Origin: Balaenoptera acutorostrata | Taxonomy: Eukaryota > Chordata > Mammalia > Artiodactyla > Balaenopteridae | Length of the DNA stretch: 64,000 nt | Reading direction: 5' to 3' | Assembly (NCBI RefSeq): GCF_949987535.1 | Contig: NC_080064.1 | Location: 131,344,708 to 131,408,707 of the forward strand | In this document: positions 13,512 through 26,714 of the stretch, one piece after another | How positions within the stretch are numbered: position 1 is the first letter of the stretch | Layout of the letters: each line of letters opens with the position of its first letter | Notes under the pieces: generated by a model | The model's database searches: none | Seen by the model: only the letters and a program-made list of their open reading frames with translations | What the model was told of the DNA's origin: nothing | Made by a program: the position numbers and the translations under genes

Positions 13512-14735
13512 TCAGTGCAGGAGGCAACAAGGAGAAAGGGAAAGCACATAGGCCTAGAAGTAGAATAAGCCGTGTCTCAGCTTTGGCTGTGGTACCTACC
13601 TGGTTTCCACTGGGCAAATCACTTAATCTCTTTAAGTCTCAGTTACTTTATTGTAAAAATGGGAACAGTCAAAGGGTTATCATATTGGCTGTGAAAAGTA
13701 TATACATTCACAATCACCTTGCAAGCCTAATATTTTAGCTTTGATTTTTTCCCTTGCCTGTACCTTTTCTGTTTTTTTCTCATAATAAATGTAAGAGAAG
13801 CTCATCATAGAACATTAAAGAAGAGTATAGAAAAGACAATATGAGAAAAATATCTGTTATTGCATCACTCAGAGGTAAATACTCTTAACATTTTGATTTA
13901 TCTCCTTCCAATCTTTTTTTGCTGAATGTTGTTTCACACAGATAAGAATATACCACGTGTATAACTTGCATTCATATATATATGGATATATATGTTCACA
14001 AGTGTTCTTTCATAACATTAAAAAGGCTTTATAAACACAAATCTTAATACTGCATATTCCCCCTGCTCCTCATCTTTATCAGCATTATTGCCAACAGCAT
14101 CATTAACATCATTTATTGATCACTATATACTAAACAAAAAATAAGTGGTTTACATATATTCTGTTATTTTACTTCATTCTGATAAAATACTGATGTTTGT
14201 ATACTGAGACAAATATAGTCAATAAAAGCAAAATATTGAAGGGAATAATAATATTAATCTGTAAGTCTGAGAGAAACTCCAGGACCATTTAAATTAAATT
14301 AACTGGCAACAAGGTGATAGTAATACTGACAATGACCTCATACTTCTCTGGAAAGTTAAATCTAAATAAAGATACACACACATGTTTCTTGAAAAAGATG
14401 TCGAACCACATATATGCACTTGAGACTAAATTTTTTTTTTATTTTAAAGTCTGGAAAACAAAGCATCTCTTTGTTTTTCTGTTCCTAAGGGATGAAATCA
14501 TTTAAAGATGGTTTAATGCCTCAGTGAAATGCAAAAAGGCTTCTTCCAAGAATACATAGGCACCATTCAGGGTTTGGGAGGGTGTTTTAGAATCACAGTA
14601 GAGGCCTTTTGCTTATTAAAATTCACTATTTTTCTGACCAGTTAGCCTCTAAATGAAGCAGCTGAGAGGAATAAGACCATATTATTTCTTTAGTTTTCAG
14701 AAACCAATCTTGTCATTTCCATTTTTATCAACAGA
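13512..14735 (+). other. Intron 1 with MIR remnants
   Basis: About 13575-13700 resembles sense MIR (CACTGGGCAAATCACTTAATC, TTTATTGTAAAAATGGG). About 14089-14170 resembles antisense MIR (CATCATTTATTGATCACTATATAC). The rest is AT-rich and unassigned. Confidence 0.5.
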
Positions 14736-15365
14736 GCTCATTCAGAGCAGAATTGGAGCAAAGTTGCTGCTGACTTGATTTGGCCAAAGATTCTTAAGTA
14801 AGGCCTTTCACAACCATTGCATCTTTTTGCTGAAAGCTTGCTGGTGAAGGGAGAGAGTGCAAGAGATGGGAGAGTCAGCCTTTAAAGAGGAAGAGGGTGG
14901 GCGAGGAAGGGTCGAGGGGGGTCTCTGGGGAAGGGGCTCTTGGTGTTTAATGTTCTAATCCTCCCTTCAGAGTGGCCCACTGGCCGCCAAGGCTGGTGTT
15001 ATCCTGTGTGCAGTGTTGATGGTCTGTAATCCTTTGTCAGAGTAATTGATGGTGAAGTCTGCACTTTTGCAGCTAATGATAAATAGGGCTTTTAAAGGTT
15101 ATAATTTCTTGTTTAACCGATGCCAGTTGCAAATACTTTGTGCTGAGGAATAATTCCTCTCTGCCAAATAAAATACAGTGGAAGTCTGGGGCGTGTTTTT
15201 CAGCTTATTGTTAATCACAGCTTGCCTGACAGAGCACTTTCTGTGCAGGAGATAAATGCTCAGGCCGTCTGGCTGCCAATTTCAGTACAGAAAGGACTTT
15301 TCTTGTGGAAAAAGCTTTTCTGTTTCTCCAGCAAACATTAATAAGCCTTGTTTATTTTGATTTTT
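14736..15365. promoter_or_regulatory. Candidate conserved enhancer in PRRX1 intron 1
   Basis: About 630 bp with no recognisable repeat and little simple sequence. It has clustered AT-rich developmental-factor motifs: TAATTGAT (15043-15050), TAATGATAAAT (from 15074), TTATTGTTAATC (from 15205), and CATTAATAAG with TGTTTATTTTG (15337-15360). Homeodomain and forkhead factors bind such cores. The enhancer role is inference from composition and location in the first intron of a developmental regulator; conservation cannot be tested here. Confidence 0.35.
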
Positions 15366-16277
15366 TTTACTTTTGATTTTTATTCTTGTATAAAACACTT
15401 TCAGAGGGGTAAATGTTTAGTTCCTTGAAAAGAGAGGGATTCTTTGAGTTTCTGAATGTGTCTCACTTCTTTCTCTGTTCCATTCTGGAGCTGCGGTGTG
15501 CACATAGCTCCTCCAGATAAATGGCAAGAAGGCAACTTTCTCAATTCACAGAAAACTGAATTATGAGCAAAGGGGTTGGGGATGAGGATCTTGAGGGGTC
15601 TGCCCATTTCAAGACTGAAGGAAAAGTTATAGTAAAAAGGGCTGGAGAATGGCAAAGAGAAGAGAAATAAGGGTTCCTGTGGGCTCAGAAGGAGACAGGC
15701 TCGCTTGGATTTGAGTTGGACAAAGCAACACAAAAATACGATGAGAAATGCCAGTTTGCCTCAAAGTACAAATGCATGCATTTCTGGGGTTTTCATATAT
15801 ATATAATTATACTTAAAATATACCAATAGAGTTTAAAATATCCTGTGGTCAATATTTCGTCATATCTGATATTATATTTTTGGAAATTTTCTTTCTTTTT
15901 TTAATAAATCAAGTTGCTTAAAGTGAGACTCCTCAGGAGTCTGGGAAGTTCAGTAGGTCTCAGGTGGAACGTTGGAGGGTGGAGGCAATACCAGGTAGTA
16001 TAGAGCCTTTGATGGGTTGTGTTACTGCAGGCTCCTAGTGGAGGGGTGCATGGACTTTTTGGATATACATTTGGACCATTTGGAAAGTCCTTCAAAGCTC
16101 TGCCATACAGTAAAAAATTGCACTTCTTCATGTCCTGAATTTGTACTTTGCATCTTTTGTAACTCAGATATACATATACTTAATAGATTGAAAGAAAGAT
16201 GAGCAGGGAGGTTAAAAACAGGTACATACCAGAGAGATAGTGAGAGATGATGGACAGAGATATTATGGTGGAAGTTT
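15366..16277 (+). other. Intron 1, nothing recognised
   Basis: AT-rich unassigned sequence without a supported gene or repeat family. Confidence 0.5.
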
Positions 16278-16620
16278 AAGAATCAGAGATGCCTGGGGCT
16301 TCCCTGGTGGCGGAGTGGTTGAGAATCTGCCTGCCAATGCAAGGGACACGGGTTCGAGCCCTGGTCTGGGAAGATCCCACATGCCGCGGAGCAACTAGGC
16401 CCGTGAGCCACAACTACTGAGCCTGCGTGTCTGGAGCCTGTGCTCCGTAACAAGAGAAGCCGCGATAGTGAGAGGCCCGCGCACCGCGATGAAGAGTGGC
16501 CCCCGCTTGCCGCAGCTAGAGAAAGCCCTCGCACAGAAACGAAGACCCAACACAGCCAAAAATAAATAATAAATAAATAATAAGTAAATTAAAAAAAAAA
16601 AAAAAGAATCAGAGATGCCT
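16278..16620 (+). mobile_element. CHR-type SINE with 17-bp target-site duplication
   Basis: The body (16295-16603) begins GGGGCTTCCCTGGTGGCGGA, has the tRNA-like B-box GGTTCGAGCCC and ends in an (AATA)n/poly(A) tail. The perfect duplication AAGAATCAGAGATGCCT lies at 16278-16294 and 16604-16620. The perfect duplication and little visible damage suggest a fairly recent insertion. Confidence 0.95.
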
Positions 16621-16719
16621 AAAGCATCATGAGCATTAGAAGTAGCAGGATGGGCCACACTATTAGTACTGACTTTTTGAATATATAAAGTGTCGATGTT
16701 TGCCTCATGCCCAGCCAAA

Positions 16720-17425
16720 ACCACACTCTATGCAATTAGCAGGATGCTATCTGAAAGGCAAAACTGCTCCTGTCACCCACTCCCCTGCTGAAAAATTCAT
16801 TACTGACTCCCCTGCACTAAAGGATGAAGTCCAAATGCATGTTTTAGGAGGCCCTCCACCATCTGGCCCTGCTTTCCCTACAGCTCCATCTTTCTCCTCT
16901 TCTCAAAGCTCCCAATGCTCAGCTTCAGCAACACAGGAAAGTCAAGATCATATCACTTACCAGCCCTGCGTTCTTGAGATATCTACTTTTCTGAAACTCT
17001 GAAATTAGGACAATGACATGCTCCTTCATGGGGCTGGAATGAGGAATAAATGAAGTGAAAATCCTCTATTAGGAATGAGTAATACTGCTTTCTATCACTT
17101 TGCTCCATCCATTACAAGCAGTCATTCCCCCCCCCACCCCCCCGGTCAAAGTGTAATTTTTTTCCTTGAAAATTCAGTGCAATTTGTTTCTCCTTTTCTG
17201 TGACTCTTTTTTTCATCTGTTAAGATACAGTTGATCCCTCCTTTGTTCCACAGCTGTGCAGTGTATGCCTCCGTTATTTTACGTAGCTCATTTTGTTTGA
17301 AGTTACCTGTTTATAGATCTGTTTTTCTCACTAAACTGTGAGCTCCTTGTGGGGGTGAAGGCCATTGACCTTTAATACCCACCAGCCACTAGGTGTTCAA
17401 TAAACATATGTCATATTGAATAGAA
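16720..17425 (+). mobile_element. L2 LINE fragment, sense
   Basis: Upstream L2-like sequence (CACTCCCCTGCTGAAAAATTC, AGGATGAAGTCCAAATGC, GGCCCTCCACCATCTGGCCC) leads to a typical L2 3' end (AAACTGTGAGCTCCTTGTGG... AGGTGTTCAATAAACATATG). The middle part, 17040-17290, is poorly conserved. The 100-codon ORF inside it is not a gene. Confidence 0.6.
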
Positions 17426-18429
17426 AGAAAACACAAGATAGGAAACCTGAACTGATTCATCATTGCAACTTTATTTTAATTCCATGGTTTAAAGGTTCGT
17501 ATACACCACGGGCATGAACTCAGTTTAATTTGTGGGCTACTGATCGTTCCATCTCTACTCAGACCAAATGCTTTGCTTGCTTTGTTCAAGAATTGCTCAT
17601 TTGTCAGACTCCCCCTATGGAGTTGGCCTGTGTGTGAGGTGTGTGTGAGGGAAAAGCAGAGGCACATTTCTGCTAACAAATGTAGTCTCCATCACAAAAG
17701 AACTAAAAAGAGAACTACCCAACTTAATTTCTTAGTGGGGCTCACCGGATCCTTAAATTGAGGTGCTTATCTATGTTCACATCAGATGGTATTGAATTTT
17801 GATGTTTTTTTCTCATGTTTTCCGTTGTTCTATCACATGAGCACCCTCTGAAGGATAAACACTTAAATTTTTAATTTTAGTTTAATAGCACTTAAGACAA
17901 AGACAGTATAATATGGTTCTTCCATAAATGGCAATAGTAGAGTCTTTCAAACAACATGGGGATTCCTAAAAGCTGAGGTCGTGGCAGTTCAGTGATTGAT
18001 GATGCTGAGTGTAACGGATGGGTACTAGATCTATGCAATTATCTTGTTCCCACTGGCCTTGTGCACAATCGGATTTATGCTCCCATGATTCTGGGAAGAA
18101 TTTGTCACCAGTTGATCAGGAGAAGAATAGAAACATCTCGTGGGCTGTAACTTCAATGTTTAACATTTTGCCAAATCAAATGCTCAGAAGTGTTTCTCTG
18201 AAAGAAACACCTCTTATACACATCATACGATTGCAACCCAATCATATATATCAAGAAGTTGGTGTATTTATTTATTTCAAATTCTGAGTTAAAATTCTAT
18301 CCAACACACACTCACAAATTCCTATGCACTTCTTAAAAGTTCTTTCATTTTTTGATAGTTTTAGGAAGGACATTTTATAACCTCTGCATACTTTCAGGAA
18401 AGAATGCTGGTTCTATGAAAGGCAAGCAG
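17426..18429 (+). other. Intron 1, nothing recognised
   Basis: Unassigned AT-rich sequence. Confidence 0.5.
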
Positions 18430-18660
18430 AGTAAAGAGTTTCAGAACTTGGGCTCTGTAGCCAAACTACTAAGAGTCAAGTGTCAGCTATGTGCCCCTGG
18501 TCAGGCTGCTCAATCCCTCTCAGCCTTGGTTTCTTCATTTGCAACGTGAGCATAATAATAACATGACCTATTAAGGTAATGAAATATAAAATATTCCATG
18601 TAAAGTACTTAACAGTGATTCTTGGAAAATAGTAAGTACTCAGTAATTGTTCGTTATTAA
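18430..18660 (+). mobile_element. MIR SINE remnant, sense
   Basis: TTGGGCTCTGTAGCC, CAGCTATGTGCCCCTGGTCAG, CTCAGCCTTGGTTTCTTCAT, then ATGTAAAGTACTTAACAG... AGTAAGTACTCAGTAATTGT follow the MIR order from tRNA-like part through core to 3' end. Confidence 0.7.
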
Positions 18661-20728
18661 GAAATATTAATTAAGTACTTACTTGGGAAATCATATTAAC
18701 ACAACATCACATTAGATCCTGGAAAGTAGGCAAGACAGTTACAAAATATTGTCTCTGCCTTCACAGGGTTTACAATAATAATGTCTTATTTGTATGCATA
18801 GTAGTTTTTAGAAAAAAAATCTTATCTGAACCTCACAACAATCCTTTAAGATTTTTTTTCATTTGTTAGTAAAGAAACTGGAGCATAGTAAGGCTGTGAG
18901 TTTGTTGAATGACAGTGAGGGGCAGACACAGGTTGGGCACTCAAGGCTCTGTCTTGAGTTAGTGGCATTTCCAATACACACCAGTCTCTCCCTTTGAGTA
19001 GCTATTGAGACTAAAATACATAGAAAACAAAGAAGACAATGTAACAGTGTATAACAATGTGCTAAATTGTGTGAATCAAGCACTTAGTGCAATTAGAGTT
19101 AAGAAAAGAGAATAACTCATATGATCCTGAGAAGTTGGGAAAAGTAAAATAAAATTTTTAATTAGAAATAAAAACAATGAACTCACCCACTAACCATTTT
19201 TAATTATGAATGTTACTGAACATTGGTTTCTCTTGTATATTAAATTAAGTAAATGTTACTTTACTTAGTTTTGCTAAACTGTATTAAATTATTAATATAT
19301 TTTTCCTTAAAATTGTATTAAGTGCTCTTTTCTTATACTGTGAACACATTTGGAATATAAATGAAATAGCATATGTGAGGTGTTTTATGATCTTTGGAAG
19401 AAAGGCATCATATAAATGCAACCTCTCAACCCTCAGAAGACAATTACATTGTCTCTCTCTAATGGAATTCTGTCCTCTCCAACTGCACTGAGAATAAAGT
19501 GGGGAACATAGATTTCTATTTCTATTCCTGAGGTTTAAAAATCTCTAGGCTGTGGTTAACTTTTGGCTTGAGACCACAAAAAACACACTCCAAATATTTG
19601 TCATATCCAAAGGTTAAGCAGGGTACAAAGATGTAATTGATTTATTGGCCATTGGTCACTGGAGTCATTGTATAGGACTGTATGCAAACTTGCCTTCTTA
19701 GCTGTACTATATTCTTAAAGGCACCTTGAGAAGCAAGCTAGACTTGGGAAAGCCAGTGACATACATCTTCCTGTCTCCTGTCCTGAGCTCCCACAAGGGA
19801 TGATCTTGGAGAAACTCGTCATCATGATAGTCTTTGTTGAAACAAGTAAAATGGTAGACAGATTTGCCCCAACAGATCTGCACCCTGTGTATAATAGACT
19901 ATACACCAAACTTTTCTTAATCCTAAATGTCAGAGTTTTTCTCTCAGCCTGGGAAATAAATTGTTTTTCTGAAAACTCTCCTTTTGGAAGAGGCATCAAC
20001 TTGGAATCTAACTAACAGGCCTAAATTCTGTTGTTACTGGATCCTTTGTAACATTATTTTTCCAGCCCTGACAAGAAACTGCTTTTCTAGAGGGACCCAT
20101 AAAATCTACCTAGTGGCTTTGGTCTGGATTTTGAAACATATACTGCAAATGGTTCCAAAGGCTCGCATATTACTTGGGTCCTAGTGGGACGGTGTTAATG
20201 TATAAATACTCACAGTTTAATGGAAGAGCATCCTTAGTGATTCATCTTTAATGCACTCCTACTCCTTTTGTGCCACTTCCCCTCCTCTATGTCTGCATTG
20301 TGCAGCAATTTAAGACCCCATTGATATAGCACTTGGTTGTACCAACCAGCACAACTTGGCAATCGACTCACTTGGAACCTTACACACTCTGCCTTGGTTT
20401 ATTTAAATTTTAAACATCTGAAATATCTATTTAAGATTCTTTTTTGTTTACAGCTGAGTCCAGCTGGCACTGATATCACATGAGCCATTGTCGGGGAGCT
20501 CCTACCTAGAAACTAATATGTCAAAGTGAGTTACCAGATATAGCTGACATGAGACTAGGTAATGATGATAGGTCTTAACGGTTTTAGTGGGCTACACGGA
20601 AAGCCCAAACAAGTAAAATCTTTCACCGTGCCAAAGGTTGGTCCTTTCCAGTGTGGGCAATTGGATCTGCTTTTGGTTCTCATGTTTATAGCACTGTTGC
20701 AGTTCAACCCAGGATTCTCTGAGCTGAC
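18661..20728 (+). other. Intron 1 with old L2/MIR scraps
   Basis: About 18690-18780 resembles antisense L2 and about 18800-18930 antisense MIR (CCTCACAACAATCCTTTAAG). From 18930 to 20728 nothing is recognised. Confidence 0.45.
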
Positions 20729-20782
20729 TCACACACACACTCATGCAGACACACACCCCCACACACATGCACATGCACACAG
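20729..20782 (+). repeat. Imperfect CA-rich microsatellite
   Basis: ACACACAC units interrupted by TCATGCAG, CCCC and ATGCACATG. Confidence 0.9.
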
Positions 20783-23449
20783 ACTTTTTATAAAAAATAT
20801 GTCCCCCACTTCTAAATGTCAGATTATTTTAAAATTCCAGAACTTTATAAAATGGTTTTTCATCTTTGCTCTCTTCTCAACTGTTTGAATACTTGCTAAA
20901 TCTGAACATTTTCTTTAAAGTTTATCTAAAAGAAAATAAGCATCTATGCAATGCTGAAATAACCCTGATATCCACAAAGATCATCAGTAATGTTATTTAA
21001 AACATCAAGAACACTGCAAATTTGACTACAAAACTGTGTATCCTTGGAGTTATATAATATCTAGTTAATCATAGATTCCAAAATTGGAGATAATTAGTAA
21101 GTAAATATGTTAGTCTTTGCTATATACCTCTTTGAGGGCACAGATTTATTCATTGGACAAGTATTTGAAGAAGAATTTATAATTTAAAATCAGGAAAAGA
21201 TATTAAAAAATCTAATAACATGCCACATTTGATAACAATAGAAATGGAAACCCAGCTTGGCAAAGTTACATGCTTAAGATCACATGACTGGGAAAAAAAA
21301 CCACATGATTTTTAGTACCAGACAGGTCAAGAACCCAGGATGTCTAACTTTTAATCCACTGGAGTAGCTCCCCCACCCCTGCCCCCACCAATTATATAAA
21401 ATTGTCTTTATAATACAATTCTATGAAAAGACATAAACATTGGATTGCTGGGGAAAGGTATAAAATCACTATCATGAAAATCTGATCTGGGGTTATGACT
21501 AATTAGAGATAAAGTCTGATATAAAACTAGACTCTCTCAAGTCAAGAAGTTAATTATACTGATGTCATTCGGTGACCACCTAGGCTTAGTGACAAACAAA
21601 GTTAGTGCCCTTTTGGCTTTTGGGAAGATCTGAGACTGGTGCTAAAACTAGAAGTCTCCAGGAAAGAAAATCATGATAATCCTCTAGCCAAGGAGTTTTA
21701 CTTCCAAACTGACAGACCTGTAGTAAAGAAAGAAGTTTAATTATGCTCTCAAGGGAGGTATGGCCACTACTGGAAAACCTTAGTTTGAAAACAACCAAAC
21801 AGAACAAAGTGAAGGAGCCCAGCAGGGGTCTGCAAAACACAACTGAATAGCAAGAAGGAAGTTGACTTCCTTGTAGGTAACTCCCTCTTTGGCTAGATAA
21901 AAAAGTGTAAAACTGCAGCTTAGGATGGTCTCACTTTCCCAGATCAGTTACTGTATGCACACTTCCTTCAACAAATTTATGGCAAACATTATGTTTATAA
22001 AATCTTATTTTCTAAAATCTCTTCTCCCACCTACACACCTAATGCATATTATGTTTTTTTTGTGAGTCACCTGAGTTCATAAAATCTTCCAGTTTATTCC
22101 TAAGATGCTTTATTTTAAAGGTGCTGCCTTCCCAGTAAGCTAACCACATCGTCAAACCCTGTGCCATTTTATCAAAGTTGCAGAGGAATAGAGAAGAAAT
22201 AAGAAGAAAGCCAGCACATGAAAGTTGAAGAATGGTTTTGTAGTGGAATTAAACACGAGTTTTGTAGTGGAATTAAACACTAGTTTGTCCTGGTTTGTCC
22301 TTCCTATTGGTTCAACATATTGCTATCAAAGTCCTTTCTTGAAAATAACTTAAAGGTTGGAAAAAAATCTAAAGGTAGGGAAAATCTGTAAAAAGACGCA
22401 AGGATAGGGAAGGAAGAATGGCTGTATTGGCAATGGATGCACATTGGGAACAGGTGTCAAAGAAGAGAATGATTTAGGTGGTGACTAAAAAGCCATTGTT
22501 CTTACCCTTGGTTATCCTCCTTTTCTAGTTATCTTCTTTTTAATCAATAAAACTTGTTATTAGGTCTTTCCTCCATCCTGGTTTCTTCCTGTTATGAGTT
22601 GAGCAGTATAAAGTCTTCTTGCCAACTTTCAGATGATGCAGAGTTGGAAGTGGTGGCCATGACATGAGTCACAGTGACACATAGATTACTCATAGGTTTC
22701 CACTCTAGGCAGACAGAATCACCTACTAACAAGGAGTTCTTTAGGGCTGTTCAACAGCAGGGGACATGATTCAGTGGATAAGATTATTCCACATGGATTT
22801 TTGAGTGCTTTGCCCAAAACCTTTTTTCTCTCATATGACCTTAGTGCATCAGCTTTCTTACCGGTTAAAAGTCACATATCCCTGGAGAGGAAATCACCAT
22901 ATAATTAAGGTTTAGGTGTGGTTGACAGACAGTAATGTTCTTGTATGTTGGCGAATGAATTAGTCATGCTTTTGCCCAAGCTCCTTTACCAGTGAAAAGG
23001 AACAGAAAACACAGAAATAACTAACTAGAAGAGAACACAACCTAAAGCTAAAACTATATATTTTTGGAACAGAAATAACTGTATCAGGTCACAACTAAAA
23101 TGTTCAATAATTCCATAATGTGTCATCATTACCAAAGTCAAACATTTAATGAGTGTTACTGAGATGTATAGGGCTCTGTTCTACACACTTATTCACCTGC
23201 CTCAAGTCTCTCTTCTAACTGGGGTGATAATTACTGATGTGAAGTCGTGTACAAAGAAAGTGCATGAAAGACCTGGATAACGCATGCTCCTGGAATTTAT
23301 GTGCCTTGCAGAGATTGCAGTAACCCTTCATAACAGGAAAGTTTCTGTGCCAAGACTTTATAGAAACTCATCGCTGAAAGGGCTGTCAGGTTTGGTGGCT
23401 GAGTGTGAATCAACCAGGTGTACAGAATAGGTATTTTCACCAAGCACAG
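20783..23449 (+). other. Intron 1, unassigned; contains a 24-bp tandem duplication
   Basis: A 24-bp unit beginning TTTTGTAGTGGAATTAAACA occurs twice head to tail (22236-22259 and 22260-22283), differing at one base. A degraded antisense MIR-like stretch lies near 21240-21300. Otherwise nothing is recognised. Confidence 0.5.
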
Positions 23450-23850
23450 TTAACGTATTCATTAGTCATTCAAAGAAAAGAGCCTAAAGTATGCCAGGCA
23501 CTAATGCTAGAGGCTGGGATACTACAGTTACAAGTCAGAAAAGGTTCCTGCCCCCCCATGAAACTCATATTCTAGTGTGTGAGCCAATCAACAGCAATAA
23601 TTACAGATTGTCATAAGTTACAAAGCAGATGGTTCATTCCGATTCTGGAAGGGGAATAGTTATAGGAAGCCTACTTCTCCTTGGTGATCAAAGAGGGTCC
23701 CTATGGAGAGCTGACAGGAGGAGGTTAACTGAGACTTGGAGGAGGAGAAAGTGCCATCAATATAAAGAGTCAGTGGATAGGGGAAAGGCCTAGTGTGTGT
23801 GGTTAGGCAAAGACAGACAAGATCAAAGAAGAGTATGAATGACAAATGAG
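23450..23850 (-). mobile_element. L2 LINE fragment, antisense
   Basis: TATGCCAGGCACTAATGCTAG, GGTTCCTGCCCCCCCATG and CTCATATTCTAGTGTGTGAG are the reverse complement of the L2 3' end; degraded upstream L2 continues to about 23850. Confidence 0.65.
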
Positions 23851-26714
23851 GAAGGCGTGATTTGTCACCATCATCAGCTGAACAACCAGAATGGGGTGAA
23901 TGGAATGACAAGTCATAATGCAGCTGAAAAAAGGATGCTGAACTTCACACGTGACAGAGGGAGGCTCATGCTGACTGTGTCTTCTTACTTGCCACCCGCT
24001 TTGGTGTCTCTGTACTCCTCCCTCGCCCATTACTGGCTCTGACGGCCACCACATCTACTGGAATCTCTTTTCTCTGTTTTTACTTTACTTTTCAAGTGCT
24101 CATGGCTTCATTTCCCAAATCAACTATAAAGTTCCTTGAAGGTGGACTACATGTAATATTTGTCTATTTCTCAGAGCACCTACTTGCCTCGTGTGTAGTA
24201 GATGCACACTTAATATTTGTTCAAATGAATGAATAAGGTGATAGAGACAGGATGTGAAGGTCAAGAATAAGTGTGACCATTGTTAGTGGCACCAGTTTTG
24301 GGATTAGTCTAAAGCGGTTGACACAGACAGTGTCTTCAGCAAGTGTACTGTCACCCAACCCACAGTTAGGTGGTCAAAGCTAGTAGAAGTAATAATAGAA
24401 ATAACAGTTATTCTCATTTCTGTTAAGTAAATTTAAATGTTAGAATAACTGTTTCTTAGAAACCTCTCAGGTTTCCTCTTTTTCTTGACTGTGATTATAG
24501 GTGAACTAATTTCTTTTAAAATAAAGATTCACATTAATTTCAGTTTGCAGACATATCTGCAGAGTACTCTGGGCATACAGGAATGGGTCAGTCACTTCAG
24601 CTTCCTCCAGGCATGAGTAATTACAGAATAGTCTTCATCCAATATGTCATCTAGCCAAAGGTTTTCCAAAACAAAGACAAGAAAAAACAAAGCAAAACCA
24701 AAAACATAACAACAAAAACCAAAGGACATGGTTCATTCATTGCCTTAAACAAACAATTATTAAAAGTTTTCTATTGGGCTAGATACTGAAAACATAAAAA
24801 CAATCCTAAAAACCCACAGTGCTGGATTTGAAAGAGATCTTAGTTGCCTAGTCCAACCTATAATTTTTCCAGTAAGAACACTAAGGCCAAACGTCACATA
24901 TTTGGTCAGCAATCCTGCTGAATTAGGATCTGAACCTCCTGATTGCCAATCTAACGCCCTAATTGCCAATTTCCACAATTGCTCCATAACAGAATTTAAA
25001 GCAAAATAGAAGGAAATGTGTATATGCCTAGTTGTTATAATTTTTAAAAAAACATGTATTGTTTATGTCATAAAGCAACCCCATTTTACAGATAAGAAAG
25101 TTGAAATCCAGAGATGTTACAGTGTGATACATTTCTCAGAATATGTCAAGCTTTAAACCACTGTTTACACTTTGGCTTTTCTAATTCTTGAAAGAGAATT
25201 TTAATTTCCTTTCACTTAAACATTGTTTAAAGATACCAGACTTCTTATGTTGACCATTTTGGCATATTTTCGTCTTTATATTAGTTTGATGTCAGAGGCC
25301 AGAGTAACACCTGAGAGGGGCTTTAATCTCCTCTTTAGCCCTCTATACAGTGGGCTATACAGTGTTTACTCTATACAGTGTTACAGTTATCCTTGGCTCC
25401 ATCTTTATTGTGATGAAAAGCTAATTCTCTGTTCTCTGTGGCTTTCTCTGCTATAGGCATCTGTCCTTTTAACTTGAGATGAAAAAGCATAAGGAAATAC
25501 AAGTCATGCTTCTAAAGTGTTCAAGCCTCATAATTGTCTTTTTATCCAAGTAAAAGAGTCTTGTTCCACCACTACTGTCCTTTCAAGAGCTGAGCTGACT
25601 CATTAATCATGTACATCTCCTTCATTACTATCTGCTGCCAGCTATGTTTGTTTGTTTGTTTTTTTAAAAAAACGTGTTTTTTTACCATATTTTTCTTGAG
25701 GACATTAAAATTTATTACCTGAAAAATTAATCATTAAAAAAAAATGACTTATAGTGGTTGCCTCCCATGAAGACACCAATTTCCACTGCTAATGTTAAGA
25801 CAGATGTTGTGTCTTTTACAAAATAACAACAAGTCTTACTACAAAGGGAAAATGCTACCCAAAGAAGACAGGAGCTTATAACTCCTCTAGAGCTTTGTTT
25901 GTAATCCTACTGAAGTACCCGGCGCTTCCAAGGGGACCACACACCTGGAATACTGCAAGTTTAGAAAGCTTTTAAAATCTCCATCAGAACTCACTCTTTT
26001 CCCAGAATTTGCTTTCCTTGGTTTCTTTTTGTCCCTTTGGAATTCACCAAAATGCTCAGACATTTAGAAAAAAAAAAGTCACTGAATAAATATTGAGTAG
26101 TATGACCCAACTTTTGTGTTTTTAGACATGTGGCAACCGAATTAGTCAACCCGAGGCAAACAGGCTGCGAAATCATTGAATTTTCATAGCCTGGGTTTTA
26201 GCCCTTGGTTGTCTTCTTCCTTTTTCCTGTATTTTTTTAAAAAACTTGTTTCTAGTGAGATTACTTGTTAAAGGAACAGGTTGCTTAACTGTCTTTGAGT
26301 CTTAGAATCTGCCTGCTTTCTGAAAGTTTCTTTTCAAAATTTTAGTTGAGAAAGGAAAATTGATTGCCTTGTTAGAAAGCCAGGAATTGACTAGCAGTAG
26401 AAAAGTGACCCAAACTGCACTGATTTCCATGTGCAATTTTGGGTCTATTGTCATGTTTCAGTTCTTTTTAATTTATAAAGTTTTTACTCATTTTTCATGC
26501 TCCCTAGATCTCAACTATGCTCTCCATCAAACCTAACTAAGCCAGATCAAAATATTTGAATGTTTTTCTCACTATCTCCCCAATTATGCTGTGATAGAGA
26601 TCTTAGTGAATAGTTAGATACCAACAAACAGTAAGCAGAAGAAAAAAGGAAGGCCAGCGGTGGTTTTGACAATCCACCTCCAAGAAGAAATTGCAGCAGC
26701 AGTGGTGGCTATAA
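23851..26714 (+). other. Intron 1 with L2 scrap and unassigned sequence
   Basis: About 24110-24240 resembles a sense L2 3' end (AGTTCCTTGAAGGTGGACTA... TTCAAATGAATGAATAAGG). The decamer CTATACAGTG occurs three times at 25343-25380. No gene is recognised. Confidence 0.45.

Noticed and set aside
13481..13617. His-Thr or Val-Cys repeat peptides
   Set aside because: Translation of the (CA)13 microsatellite.
16295..16603. tRNA-like head with A and B boxes
   Set aside because: It belongs to a tRNA-Glu-derived SINE with a poly(A) tail and duplications; not a functional tRNA gene.
16283..16724. 83- and 109-codon antisense frames
   Set aside because: They lie in the SINE at 16295-16603; the translated Ser/Arg-rich text recurs in the SINE at 53351-53664, so it is repeat-derived.
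16700..17002. 100-codon Ser/Pro-rich sense frame
   Set aside because: It falls in an L2-like remnant and has no start context, domain or splice partners.
22236..22283. Tandem direct repeats as a CRISPR array
   Set aside because: Two adjacent units with no spacers in a vertebrate intron.
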